From the NCBI GenBank assembly GCA_937894675.1, contig CALCQO010000038.1, positions 1 through 33,167 of the forward strand: 33,167 nucleotides of DNA, in the 5' to 3' direction. The notes under the pieces are model-generated. The model saw only the letters and a program-made list of their open reading frames with translations. It had not been told where the DNA came from and did no database searches. Position 1 is the stretch's first letter, and each line of letters begins with the position of its first letter. A program made the position numbers and the translations under genes. Positions 18,023 to 25,799 of this stretch are shown piece after piece. The DNA is from an uncultured Clostridia bacterium. Its GTDB lineage: Bacteria > Bacillota > Clostridia > Christensenellales > Aristaeellaceae.

Positions 18023-18146
18023 TGCACTCCTTACAGATATAGATGGCTTTTGTAAACATGACATTGATTTCGCCATTCAAAGCGCCGACGGTGATAAGCC
18101 CAATGGCTATCACCGTCAGCACGATCCAGGCGTTATTGCGCCGCAT
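18009..18146 (-). CDS. CD1871A-type CXXC microprotein
   Basis: The 45-residue protein has one membrane helix (residues 6-23) and ends ICKECIGIG, with Cys38 and Cys41 forming a CXXC pair. Size and ending match the small CD1871A family described from Clostridioides difficile, whose function is unknown. The ATG at 18146 lies inside the last codons of the thioredoxin-like gene (14-nt overlap). The AAGGAG inside its codons for Lys39-Glu40 is the ribosome-binding site of the next gene. With thioredoxin and ferredoxin partners on either side, a role relaying electrons or disulphides through the membrane is likely but unproved. Confidence 0.85.
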   Translation of the reverse strand: MRRNNAWIVLTVIAIGLITVGALNGEINVMFTKAIYICKECIGIG

Positions 18147-18789
18147 CGGGGTTTTCCCGGGCCTCAGCCTGGGTGTCCATGAAATCCAGCACATTGTCCA
18201 TCAGGGAGCGCCAGCCCGCTTCGTCGTAGGAAGACTCGGCGATATGGATCAGGTAGCCCCGCTCGTCCACAAACCAGGTGGTGGGGAAAACTTGCAGACC
18301 GGTCTGGGAAATCAGGGTGTAGAGGATTTCCTCCGGCACGATGGTGGGATAGGTGATGTCCATCTCCTCGTACACGGCTTTTGCCAAATCCAGTTTCTCC
18401 GGCACGACCACCAGCTTGCCTTCTTCCACGGTGACCCCTTCAGGAATCATGCCCACGATGGTGATTTTATCCTTATACTCTTCCGCCAGCTTGTTCAGCG
18501 CGGGCATTTCCGCCCGGCAGGGGGGGCACCAGTCGGCCCAGATGTTGATCATCAGGCGCTTGCCCTCAAAGACGGAGCCGTCAAAGGGCTCGTTGTTCAG
18601 GTCCACCGTCTTGACCATGGCAAAGTAGTTGGGTACTTCTTCTTCCGCGGGTTCCTCAGCGGGTTCCTCGGCCGTTTCCGTCTGGGCGGTTCCCGGAGCT
18701 TCGGGGGCCTGGGTCGCTTCCTGGGCCTGGGCAAAGGGAACTACCATCAAAAGGGCTAAGAGCAGGGCTATTATTTTGTGTAATTTCAT
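18133..18789 (-). CDS. Exported TlpA/ResA-like thioredoxin
   Basis: The 218-residue protein has a signal peptide (cleaved after AQA, about residue 22) and no lipobox Cys. A Pro/Glu/Thr linker (about 23-52) precedes a TlpA-like domain with the active site WCPPC (Cys88, Cys91) and the cis-proline region VFPTTWFVDERG. Such proteins reduce disulphides outside the membrane and need an electron source. The ATG at 18789 overlaps the pdp stop by 4 nt (ATGA), with GGAG at 8 nt inside pdp. The next two genes overlap in turn, which makes a tight three-gene redox cassette. Sequence does not distinguish cytochrome maturation from another substrate. Confidence 0.9.
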   Translation of the reverse strand: MKLHKIIALLLALLMVVPFAQAQEATQAPEAPGTAQTETAEEPAEEPAEEEVPNYFAMVKTVDLNNEPFDGSVFEGKRLMINIWADWCPPCRAEMPALNKLAEEYKDKITIVGMIPEGVTVEEGKLVVVPEKLDLAKAVYEEMDITYPTIVPEEILYTLISQTGLQVFPTTWFVDERGYLIHIAESSYDEAGWRSLMDNVLDFMDTQAEARENPDAAQ

Positions 18790-20111
18790 TGATATATCTC
18801 CGTTTCATCTTTGGTCACCCTGGCGTACAGCAGCGGCGCTTTGGGCACCGGTGTATCCCCCAGGGTAAAGGCGTTAAGCAGCGCCTGACGCGCCGCGGGG
18901 ACGGTATCCGGGGTATTGATATGCAGGGCTGCCAGCGACTCTCCTTTCGATACCCTGTCGCCGATGCGCTTGTTCATCACGATGCCCACTGCCAGGTCGA
19001 TGACATCTTCCTTGCTGCGGCGGCCTGCCCCCATCATCTGGGCGGCGTTGCCAATCGCCTGGGCATCAATGGAATGAATATACCCGTCACGCGGGCTTTC
19101 AACTTGTACAACCTTAGCAGCCTGGGGCAAAAGAGAGGTGTCCCCGCAGACCCGGCCGTCGCCGCCCTGAGCGGCTATCATCTCCTGAAACTTTGCAAGC
19201 CCCGCGCCGCTTTCCAGCGCTTTGAGCAGCTGAGCCCTGGCATCCTCCGCGTCCTTTGCCAAGTGGGAGAGGAGCAGCATCTGTTCCCCCAGCAGCAGGC
19301 TGACTTCCAGCAGCGGCCCCTTGGTGCGGCCGGACAGCACATTCATGGCGTCCTTCACCTCCAGGGCGTTGCCGATATGGCTGCCCAGGGGCTCCTGCAT
19401 GCCGGTAATCATGGCGATTACTTCGCGCCCGGAGCGCACGCCGATATCCACCATTACTTTGGACAGCGCGACGCAGTCCTGCGTGGTTTTCATCAAAGCG
19501 CCGGAGCCAACCTTCACATCCAGCACGATGCCCTGGGCTCCGCCCGCTAGTTTCTTGGACATGATGGACGAGGCAATCAGGGGGATGGAATCCACCGTGC
19601 TGGTTACATCCCTTAGGGCGTACAGCCGCTTGTCGGCAGGCACCAAATGAGCGGATTGGCCCACCACGCAGCAGCCGACCCGGCGCACGATATCAATGAA
19701 AGTTTCCTCGGGCAGCTCGACCCGGAAGCCGGGGATGCTTTCCAATTTATCCATCGTGCCCCCCGTATGTCCAAGGCCCCTGCCGCTCATCTTGATAACC
19801 TTGCCGCCGCAGGCGGCAACCAGGGGCACCAGCACCAGGGTGGTGGTATCCCCCACGCCGCCGGTGGAATGTTTATCCACCGGGATGCCGCCCACCTCGG
19901 GCTGCAGCATGTCCCCCGTTTGGGCCATGGCCATGGTGAGGGACGCGGTTTCCCGGGCGTCCATACCGTTTAGGCGGATGGCCATCAGCAGCGCCGCCAG
20001 CTGATAATCCCTGCTGTCGGGGTCAGCAGCGGCCTGGGCGAACAGGGTAATCTGCTCGTCGGAAAGGGGTCTGCCTAACTTTTTGTTTTCTATCAGATCG
20101 ACGAAGTCCAT
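18786..20111 (-). CDS. pdp: Pyrimidine-nucleoside phosphorylase
   Basis: The 441-residue enzyme cleaves thymidine and uridine with phosphate to the base and (deoxy)ribose 1-phosphate in nucleoside salvage. It shows VDKHSTGGVGDTTTL, the family signature SGRGLGHTGGTMDKLE, and the C-terminal KGESLAALH barrel-sandwich region. Length fits Bacillus Pdp (about 433). I chose the ATG at 20111 (GGAGG, 5 nt); the 49-codon extension to 20258 crosses the promoter at 20142-20170. It heads the long leftward run and overlaps the thioredoxin-like gene by 4 nt, which is a surprising partner for nucleoside salvage. Confidence 0.95.
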   Translation of the reverse strand: MDFVDLIENKKLGRPLSDEQITLFAQAAADPDSRDYQLAALLMAIRLNGMDARETASLTMAMAQTGDMLQPEVGGIPVDKHSTGGVGDTTTLVLVPLVAACGGKVIKMSGRGLGHTGGTMDKLESIPGFRVELPEETFIDIVRRVGCCVVGQSAHLVPADKRLYALRDVTSTVDSIPLIASSIMSKKLAGGAQGIVLDVKVGSGALMKTTQDCVALSKVMVDIGVRSGREVIAMITGMQEPLGSHIGNALEVKDAMNVLSGRTKGPLLEVSLLLGEQMLLLSHLAKDAEDARAQLLKALESGAGLAKFQEMIAAQGGDGRVCGDTSLLPQAAKVVQVESPRDGYIHSIDAQAIGNAAQMMGAGRRSKEDVIDLAVGIVMNKRIGDRVSKGESLAALHINTPDTVPAARQALLNAFTLGDTPVPKAPLLYARVTKDETEIYQ

Positions 20112-20141
20112 CAAGACCTCCAGCGGATTTTTCCTGCATAA

Positions 20142-20170
20142 AGTATAGCATAATTCACCGATAGCGTAAA
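20142..20170 (-). promoter_or_regulatory. Promoter of pdp and the leftward run
   Basis: On the minus strand TTTACG (20170-20165) and TATACT (20147-20142) are 17 nt apart. TG precedes the -10 box by one base (extended -10). It lies about 30 nt before the pdp start codon, back-to-back with the PHP gene promoter at 20215-20243. Confidence 0.65.
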
Positions 20171-20214
20171 GAAGTACCTGCCTTTGAGGATGTAAACACT
20201 TTGTGTCGCAAGCC

Positions 20215-20243
20215 TTGCGGGAGCGCCTGCTCGGTGATATGAT
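20215..20243 (+). promoter_or_regulatory. Candidate promoter of the PHP gene
   Basis: TTGCGG and TATGAT are 17 nt apart, with TGA directly before the -10 box (extended -10). The -35 box is poor. The start codon at 20282 is about 30 nt downstream of the expected start of transcription. Confidence 0.5.
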
Positions 20244-20281
20244 GCTTATCAGCGGCACGGCCGCGGGAAAGGATGCGTCCC

Positions 20282-21157
20282 ATGCGTTTATTTCATGAAA
20301 ACAAACCTTTTTTCAAGGGCAACCTGCATACCCACACCACCAATTCGGACGGGAAGATGGACCCCCAGGATACCATCGCCCTGTACAAACAGCACGGTTA
20401 TGATTTTTTATCCATTACAGACCACCGCGTGCGCACCACCGATGTCATGGAGCATGAGGGCATGCTGGTGCTGCCCGGCACGGAGATGGACTTTGCCCTG
20501 CCGGGGCAGACCATCCATCTGGTGGGCATCCAGGTACCCCCTTCCATCGCGGATTTCGACCGCGCCCAGGGCCCCCAGGCATTCATCAGCCTGGTGAACA
20601 AGCAGGGCGGGGCGGCCATTCTGGCCCACCCCTTGTGGTCCTTCAACGACGCGGACACCATCTGCGCCCTGCAGGGGCTTTGCGCGGCGGAGATTTACAA
20701 CACCGCCTCCCAGCCCCCATGGAATCCGGACAGGGCGGACGCCACGGGCATACTGGACTATGCGGCCAACCGGGGCAGCCTGCTTAGGACCGTGGCATCC
20801 GATGATACCCACAACTATAACGGGGATGAATGCCGCTCCGCCACCATGCTGCAGGCGGATAGTCTGACCCCTGAGGGCATTATCTCCGCCTTGAAGGAAG
20901 GCGCCTTCTACGCCAGCCTGGGCCCCGAGTTTGTGCAGGTGGAATACGACGGCAACACCGTCAGCGTAACCTGCAGCCCAGTGCGCAGCATTTTCTTCCA
21001 CACCAATTTGCCCTGGGCGCCCAAACGCTGTGTGCAGGGCGAGGGCATCACCCACGGGGAATACAGGGTGCAGCATGACATGGGCGACGCCTATGTGCGG
21101 GTGATTATCGAGGATGAGAACGGCCTGCGGGCCTGGGCGAACCCCTTCAAGGTTTAA
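20282..21157 (+). CDS. PHP-domain metal-dependent phosphoesterase
   Basis: The 291-residue protein shows the PHP metal-site motifs HTHTTNSDGK (His16, His18), ITDHR, PGTEMDF, ILAHP and SDDTHNY. A C-terminal beta domain (about 210-290) follows. PHP proteins hydrolyse phosphoesters such as histidinol phosphate, nucleotides or 3',5'-bisphosphates; this stand-alone type is usually annotated only as PHP or CehA/McbA-like. I prefer the ATG at 20282 over 20273, because AAAGGA is 8 nt from the former and touches the latter. It is the only plus-strand gene between 3.6 and 31 kb, with its own promoter and terminator, so it is probably a single-gene unit. Confidence 0.88.
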   Translation: MRLFHENKPFFKGNLHTHTTNSDGKMDPQDTIALYKQHGYDFLSITDHRVRTTDVMEHEGMLVLPGTEMDFALPGQTIHLVGIQVPPSIADFDRAQGPQAFISLVNKQGGAAILAHPLWSFNDADTICALQGLCAAEIYNTASQPPWNPDRADATGILDYAANRGSLLRTVASDDTHNYNGDECRSATMLQADSLTPEGIISALKEGAFYASLGPEFVQVEYDGNTVSVTCSPVRSIFFHTNLPWAPKRCVQGEGITHGEYRVQHDMGDAYVRVIIEDENGLRAWANPFKV

Positions 21158-21170
21158 GGTACAATAACAG

Positions 21171-21208
21171 CAGCCGGCGCGGTTCCAACGCGCCGGCTGT
21201 TTTACTTT
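21171..21208 (+). terminator. Strong intrinsic terminator after the PHP gene
   Basis: CAGCCGGCGCG/CGCGCCGGCTG form a perfect 11-bp stem with a 7-nt loop, followed by TTTTACTTT. It sits between the PHP stop and the stop of the converging metallo-beta-lactamase-fold gene. The same hairpin may serve that gene on the minus strand, though with fewer T residues there. Confidence 0.88.
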
Positions 21209-21214
21209 CAATTC

Positions 21215-22090
21215 TTACTCCTGCAGCAGGGTATAGGACAGCTGCCCCTCCTGCGCCTGTACGAGTATCCCCACTTTTGCCTGCTGGGTAACCAGAATCT
21301 GTGCCGGGGCCAGCGTTTTCATCACCTGGGGATGGGCGGAATTGTCATCCGCTGTGGTGTCCGCCGAAATCACCGCCAGCAGGGGGGACACTGCCCTGGC
21401 AAAGGCGGGGGAAGTCGCGTCCCGGTTGCCGTGGTTGCCCACCTTGAGGATATCGGCCTTTAAATCGGTGCCGGCGTTGAGCAGCACCTGCTCGCCGACA
21501 AACTGCATATCCCCCGCCAGCAGGAAGGAAGCGCCCTGCATCCTCAGGCGAAGCACCAGGGAATTGTCGTTATCATCGTTCATGTCTTCCCGAAGGGGGC
21601 CAATAACCTCAAAGAGGGCGTCCCCCGCTTGCACCTGATCCCCCGCCTGCAAAAGCACTGGCTCCAGCCCCGCCTTGCGGATGGCTTCCGGTGTTTTCAT
21701 TTCCCCTTTTTTATTCTGCTCGCCGATGGCGGCGCAGTACGCGGTATCGATGGGGATGCTCTGGGCAATTTCCTTCAGCCCGCCCACATGGTCACTATGG
21801 GAATGGGTTAGAAACACGCCGTCCAGCTTGGCAACGCCCATTCTCTCAAGCGCGGCCAGCACCTGAGGCGCGGTCTTCTTACGCCCGGTGTCCACCAGAA
21901 AATTCTGGGTTTCCGTCATAATCAGCGCCGCGTCCGCGTCCCCCACGTTGATGAACAATACCCCCGGCGTTCTTTGGGCATGGGCAAAAGGCGCGATGCC
22001 GCTGAAGCAAAGCGCCAGAATCAGAAAAAGAATGAATCGCTTGATGGCAAACCTCCCGAGTTTAGGATAGGAAAAGTATAGGGGCTGCAT
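21215..22090 (-). CDS. Secreted metallo-beta-lactamase-fold hydrolase (ComEC C-domain-like)
   Basis: This protein has a signal peptide (KRFILFLILALCFSG, cleaved after AHA) and an MBL domain. It shows FINVGDADAALI, LVDTG, the zinc motif THSHSDHVGG, LLAGDM and VGNHG. This arrangement is that of the ComEC/Rec2 C-terminal domain and related secreted nucleases or phosphodiesterases. The coordinates use the ATG at 22090 (291 residues). However, a promoter (22075-22103) would start transcription downstream of it, and the best ribosome-binding site, GGGAGG (22052-22057), stands 6 nt before an ATC at 22045. That ATC would give a textbook signal peptide beginning KRF after the initiator (276 residues). 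Read-through from the ABC operon could also use the ATG. Confidence 0.82.
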   Translation of the reverse strand: MQPLYFSYPKLGRFAIKRFILFLILALCFSGIAPFAHAQRTPGVLFINVGDADAALIMTETQNFLVDTGRKKTAPQVLAALERMGVAKLDGVFLTHSHSDHVGGLKEIAQSIPIDTAYCAAIGEQNKKGEMKTPEAIRKAGLEPVLLQAGDQVQAGDALFEVIGPLREDMNDDNDNSLVLRLRMQGASFLLAGDMQFVGEQVLLNAGTDLKADILKVGNHGNRDATSPAFARAVSPLLAVISADTTADDNSAHPQVMKTLAPAQILVTQQAKVGILVQAQEGQLSYTLLQE

Positions 22091-22103
22091 TCCCCGCCGT
22101 CAA
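22075..22103 (-). promoter_or_regulatory. Promoter inside the 3' end of the permease gene
   Basis: On the minus strand TTGACG (22103-22098) and TATACT (22080-22075) are exactly 17 nt apart. The -35 box contains the last bases of the MalG-like gene, including its TGA stop. Transcription would start near 22068, leaving a short leader before GGGAGG. Confidence 0.7.
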
Positions 22104-23101
22104 CCCTTGATGCCGCCCCGGGCCACGCCGTTGACAATCTGCTTGCGGGCGAAGAGGAACAGGATAATCATGGGCAGCACAACCACCGAGGAAGCCGCCA
22201 TAAGCAGCTCGTTGTTGGCGCCCACTTCGGTTGTGAAGGTGTACAGACCAAAGGGCAGGGTGCGCCGCAAGTCCTGCTTGATGACCAGCAGGGGCCACAT
22301 GAAGCTGTTCCAGGAGGCCATGGCGTTGAGCAGCACAATGGTCACCAGGGATGGCCGGGCGATGGGCACCATCACCTTCCACAGGTAGCGCCAGTTGCTG
22401 CATCCGTCCACCCGGGCGGACCAGTACAGCCCATCGGGGATGGACTGGAAGAAGTTGCGCAGGATGTAGGTATAGAAGATGCTGCTGGTAAAAGGCAGGA
22501 TAAGGGCGTACAGGGTGTCGTTGAGGCCCACCTTGACGATGGTGGTGTAGTTGGTAATCACCAGCATCTCAAAGGGCACCATCATCATGGACAGCAGCAG
22601 GGAGAAGATCACCTCCCGCCCCGGGAAATTGAGCCGGGAGAAGGCGAAGGAGCCTAGGATGGTGGTCATGGTGGTCAGCGCCACGCTGGACAGAACGGTG
22701 ATGACCGAGTTCATGAAATACCGGGCGAAGGGCGCTGTCTCAAAGGCTACGACAAAGTTATTGAAGTTGAGCCAATCCCGCGGGTACATGGCGGGCGGAA
22801 AGGTGCTCATCTCCGCGCTGATTTTAAATGCGGAGGAAATCATCCAGTAGAAGGGAAAAATCATCACAATGGCGCCCAAGGCCAGCAGCAGGTAGCGGAT
22901 GCCGTGGGCGGTCATGGTTTCCACCTGGTAGGAGTTGTTCATCTTCAGCCCGCTCCAGATGAGAAATCCGCTGGCCGCGGCCAGGACAGGGTACAGGGGC
23001 TTGCCCCTTGCGATCAGCATGCCCAGGACGCCTGCCACGAGGGCAAGGATACCCAGGATATACAGGAGTAAGCCCAGCATTTGTTTGGTTTTCTTATCCA
23101 T
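22100..23101 (-). CDS. Carbohydrate ABC transporter permease, MalG-like
   Basis: The 333-residue inner-membrane protein forms half of the sugar channel. The permease core spans about residues 65-333, with PFYWMISSAFK and the cytoplasmic EAA loop (ARVDGCSNWRYLWKVMVPIARPSL). It ends in the family's QIVNGVARGGIKG. Two extra hydrophobic helices precede the core (about 9-30 and 36-52), making it longer than the usual 270-280 residues. The ATG at 23101 has GGAGG at 7-8 nt, 14 nt after the MalF-like gene. Its 3' end holds a promoter for the next gene. Confidence 0.93.
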   Translation of the reverse strand: MDKKTKQMLGLLLYILGILALVAGVLGMLIARGKPLYPVLAAASGFLIWSGLKMNNSYQVETMTAHGIRYLLLALGAIVMIFPFYWMISSAFKISAEMSTFPPAMYPRDWLNFNNFVVAFETAPFARYFMNSVITVLSSVALTTMTTILGSFAFSRLNFPGREVIFSLLLSMMMVPFEMLVITNYTTIVKVGLNDTLYALILPFTSSIFYTYILRNFFQSIPDGLYWSARVDGCSNWRYLWKVMVPIARPSLVTIVLLNAMASWNSFMWPLLVIKQDLRRTLPFGLYTFTTEVGANNELLMAASSVVVLPMIILFLFARKQIVNGVARGGIKG

Positions 23102-23115
23102 GGTTTGCCCTCCTT

Positions 23116-24660
23116 TCAGGTGTAGTTCCACTTGCGCTGGATAAAGCGCTGCAGCATGGTAAATGCGAAAATGAACAGGAACAGCACGATGGCGGCGGCC
23201 GCGGCGCGGCCCAGTTCCAGGCGCTGGTGCATCATTTCGTAGATATAGTACACCACGGTGTACATGTTGTACGCGGGGCCGGGGTTGCCGTTGAAGAGCA
23301 CCGTTACCTCGGTAAATACCTTGAAGGCGGAAATGCTGTTGATAATCAGCACCAGGCCGATGGTGGGCGCCAGCAGGGGCACAGTGATGCGCCGGAAGAT
23401 GCGCAGGGATTTGGCGCCGTCCACCCGGGCGACGGTGTAGTAGGTTTCGTCAATGTTCTGCAGGCCGCTGAGCAGCAGGATGATGGTGAAGGGAAGAATG
23501 TTCCAGATGCCGAAGATGACCAGCACCGACATAGAGTTGCCCGCCACCTGCAGCCAGTTGACGGGCTGGCCGCCAAAGAGCACAATCAGCGCGTTGAGCA
23601 CGCCGAAGTTGTGGTTGAAAATCCACCGCCATACCAAACCTACCGCCGTTACGCTGGTAACCATGGGCAGGAAGTAGGCGGTCTGGAACAGCGCGGAGAA
23701 GCGCAGCTTCTGGTTGAGCAGGTAGGCAATGATTACCGCCAGCACGGTGGAAGCGGGCACGGTGTAGAGCACATACAGGATGGTATTGCCCAATCCCTGC
23801 AAAAAGTAGTTGGAGGTGCCGGGGATGCCCTGCAGCACATACTGGTAGTTGCCCATCCCCCAGCCGGCGAAGGATCCGTCCAGCTTGTAGCGTTCCTGAA
23901 AGCTCATGATTACCACGCGGACGATGGGGTACAGGGTAAAAATCAGCACCCCCACAAAGAAGGGCAACAGATAGTCCATGGGCTCCAGAAACTCGGCTAC
24001 CTTTACCTTGCCGTCCTCATCAAAGCGCAGCCAGATAAAGGCAAGGACGCCTGCCAGCAGCAGCAGGACCAGCCCCGCGATAATCAAAGCGGTGCTGTAA
24101 TAGATGACAGGATAGTTGGGGGTAGTTACCGGCAGATCCTTGCGGATTTGGGACAGGGTCAGGCTTTCAATGTTTTGCTGCAGCGCTTTGGATACTTCCA
24201 GCCCGGCCTCCTGGGCATGGGCGGCAACCGCCTCGCGCACCCTTTCCACATCCTCAGGGGACAAACGGGTTTCCACAGCGCTGATCAGGGTGTCAGATAC
24301 CGCCGCCAGAATGGCGGCGTCCTCCGCCCCATCATGCACCATGGCGGTAATGGTGTTTTTCAGCCCCCGACGCTTGGTGGTGGCACCCTGGTTGATGGCC
24401 CCCTGGGCACCCTCGTCTTGGGCAGCCTCTGCCATAATCTGCTGGATGGCTGCCATGCCCTGCTGGTGCAGGGCGTTGATGCGGCTGTCCTGCTTGTAGG
24501 TCAGCGCCCTCTGGTCAAGCTTGGCGCGGCCATAGATGCCGCCTCCCAGCACCAACGCGCCCAGCACGGCAAAAATCCATATATGCACCAGAATGCGCTT
24601 CAGGCCGATGCGCCTTTTGGGGCGGGGAAACAAATCCACCCCCGGCTTTTTCTGCGTCAT
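23116..24660 (-). CDS. Carbohydrate ABC transporter permease, MalF-like, with large extra domain
   Basis: The 514-residue permease is about 200 residues longer than typical family members. A first membrane helix (about 22-44) is followed by a helical, Ala/Glu-rich region predicted outside the cell (about 46-185) with no Cys. A second helix (about 188-212) and the normal six-helix core follow. The core shows YLLPFFVGVLIFTLYP and the EAA loop (ARVDGAKSLRIFRRITVPLL). The extra domain is placed differently from the P2 loop of E. coli MalF. The ATG at 24660 overlaps the ATPase stop by 4 nt (ATGA). The substrate cannot be read from sequence. Confidence 0.92.
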   Translation of the reverse strand: MTQKKPGVDLFPRPKRRIGLKRILVHIWIFAVLGALVLGGGIYGRAKLDQRALTYKQDSRINALHQQGMAAIQQIMAEAAQDEGAQGAINQGATTKRRGLKNTITAMVHDGAEDAAILAAVSDTLISAVETRLSPEDVERVREAVAAHAQEAGLEVSKALQQNIESLTLSQIRKDLPVTTPNYPVIYYSTALIIAGLVLLLLAGVLAFIWLRFDEDGKVKVAEFLEPMDYLLPFFVGVLIFTLYPIVRVVIMSFQERYKLDGSFAGWGMGNYQYVLQGIPGTSNYFLQGLGNTILYVLYTVPASTVLAVIIAYLLNQKLRFSALFQTAYFLPMVTSVTAVGLVWRWIFNHNFGVLNALIVLFGGQPVNWLQVAGNSMSVLVIFGIWNILPFTIILLLSGLQNIDETYYTVARVDGAKSLRIFRRITVPLLAPTIGLVLIINSISAFKVFTEVTVLFNGNPGPAYNMYTVVYYIYEMMHQRLELGRAAAAAIVLFLFIFAFTMLQRFIQRKWNYT

Positions 24661-25721
24661 AGATAGCGCCCCCCGGTCGCGATGTCAAACAGGAACACGC
24701 CTCTGTCCTTCAGGCTCAGATGAACCACGTCGCCGCGCTTGAGGCCATAGTCGAAGGACAGGTAGGCGCGCAGCAGGGTGCCGCCGTACACAACCAGCGC
24801 CATTTCCTCCTTGCCCAGCTGATACACGCTGTCCACCGTGCAGGCCATGCGGTCGGGGGCTGGGCCGCTTTCCAGCACAAAACTTTCCGCCCGCACCGCC
24901 AGGTTGACCGCTGTGCCCTCGGGCACCTTTTCAATACCGGGGCAGGCAAAAGCGGTGCCGTCCGCCATCACAAATTGGCTGCCCTGGGCTTTGCCGGGGA
25001 TGTTGTTGATGGGGGGATTTCCCAGAAAGTCCGCCACAAACTGGTTGACCGGGTCGTTGTACAGTTCCTGAGGCTTGTCGTGCTGCTGCAGATACCCGTC
25101 CTTCATCAGCACGATATGGTCGGAGATGGACATAGCCTCCTCCTGGTCGTGGGTGACAAAGATGGTGGTTACCCGGGTCTGCTGCTGGATGCGGCGGATT
25201 TCCTCGCGCATTTCCAGGCGCAGCCGGGCGTCCAGGTTGGAAAGGGGCTCGTCCAGCAGCAGCAGACGGGGCTGCTTGACCAGCGCCCGGGCAATGGCCA
25301 CGCGCTGCTGCTGGCCGCCGGAGAGCTGCTTGGGCTTGCGGTTGAGCAGGTTTTCCATGTGAACCAAATCCGCCATCTCGGTGGCGCGGCGGACACGCTC
25401 CTCCTTGGGGACATTCTGGATTTCCAGGGGGAACATGATGTTGCCCAGCACCGTCATATGCGGGTACAGGGCGTAGTTTTGGAATACCAGGCCGATGCCG
25501 CGTTGTTCGGGGGGCAGCTTGGTGACATCCTCCCCGTCGAACAAAATGGTGCCGCTGGTCACAGGCAAAATGCCCGCCAGCATATTGAGCACCGTACTTT
25601 TGCCGCAGCCCGAAGGCCCCAGAAGGCATACCAGTTCCCCGCTTTCCAGGGTAACGGAAAAATCGTTCACCGCCTTGGTTGTTCCAAAGTGCTTGCTAAG
25701 CCCAATCATTTCTACCCGCAT
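24657..25721 (-). CDS. Sugar ABC transporter ATPase, MalK/UgpC-like
   Basis: The 354-residue ATPase energises the importer. It shows Walker A GPSGCGKST (about 35-43), the Q loop (VFQNYALYPHMTV), signature LSGGQQQR, Walker B LLLLDEPLSNLDA and the switch His in FVTHDQEEA. The C-terminal 120 residues form the regulatory TOBE/OB domain typical of MalK and MsmX-type ATPases. Both permeases and the binding protein are adjacent, so this one is dedicated rather than shared. The ATG at 25721 has AGGGGA upstream. The gap to the binding-protein gene holds a terminator-like hairpin that should lower its expression. Confidence 0.95.
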   Translation of the reverse strand: MRVEMIGLSKHFGTTKAVNDFSVTLESGELVCLLGPSGCGKSTVLNMLAGILPVTSGTILFDGEDVTKLPPEQRGIGLVFQNYALYPHMTVLGNIMFPLEIQNVPKEERVRRATEMADLVHMENLLNRKPKQLSGGQQQRVAIARALVKQPRLLLLDEPLSNLDARLRLEMREEIRRIQQQTRVTTIFVTHDQEEAMSISDHIVLMKDGYLQQHDKPQELYNDPVNQFVADFLGNPPINNIPGKAQGSQFVMADGTAFACPGIEKVPEGTAVNLAVRAESFVLESGPAPDRMACTVDSVYQLGKEEMALVVYGGTLLRAYLSFDYGLKRGDVVHLSLKDRGVFLFDIATGGRYL

Positions 25722-25753
25722 GTTGTCCCCTGCGCTTTCCTTATTGTCTGTAT

Positions 25754-25791
25754 AAAAAAAGGGAGCTGCCGCAACGAATCGCGGCAGCCCC
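25754..25791 (-). terminator. Intrinsic terminator/attenuator between binding protein and ATPase genes
   Basis: On the minus strand GGGGCTGCCGC and GCGGCAGCTCC pair over 11 bp (one G-U) with an 8-nt loop, followed by C and seven T residues. It lies 9 nt after the binding-protein stop. A partial terminator here is the common way to make far more binding protein than membrane components. Confidence 0.88.
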
Positions 25792-25799
25792 GGATGGAT

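Noticed and set aside
18023..18076. ATG start at 18076 for the 4Fe-4S protein
   Set aside because: It has no ribosome-binding site, and the stretch reads in the frame of the CXXC microprotein; the TTG start is better supported.
20112..20258. 49-codon N-terminal extension of pdp
   Set aside because: It crosses the promoter; the ATG at 20111 has an ideal ribosome-binding site and matches family length.
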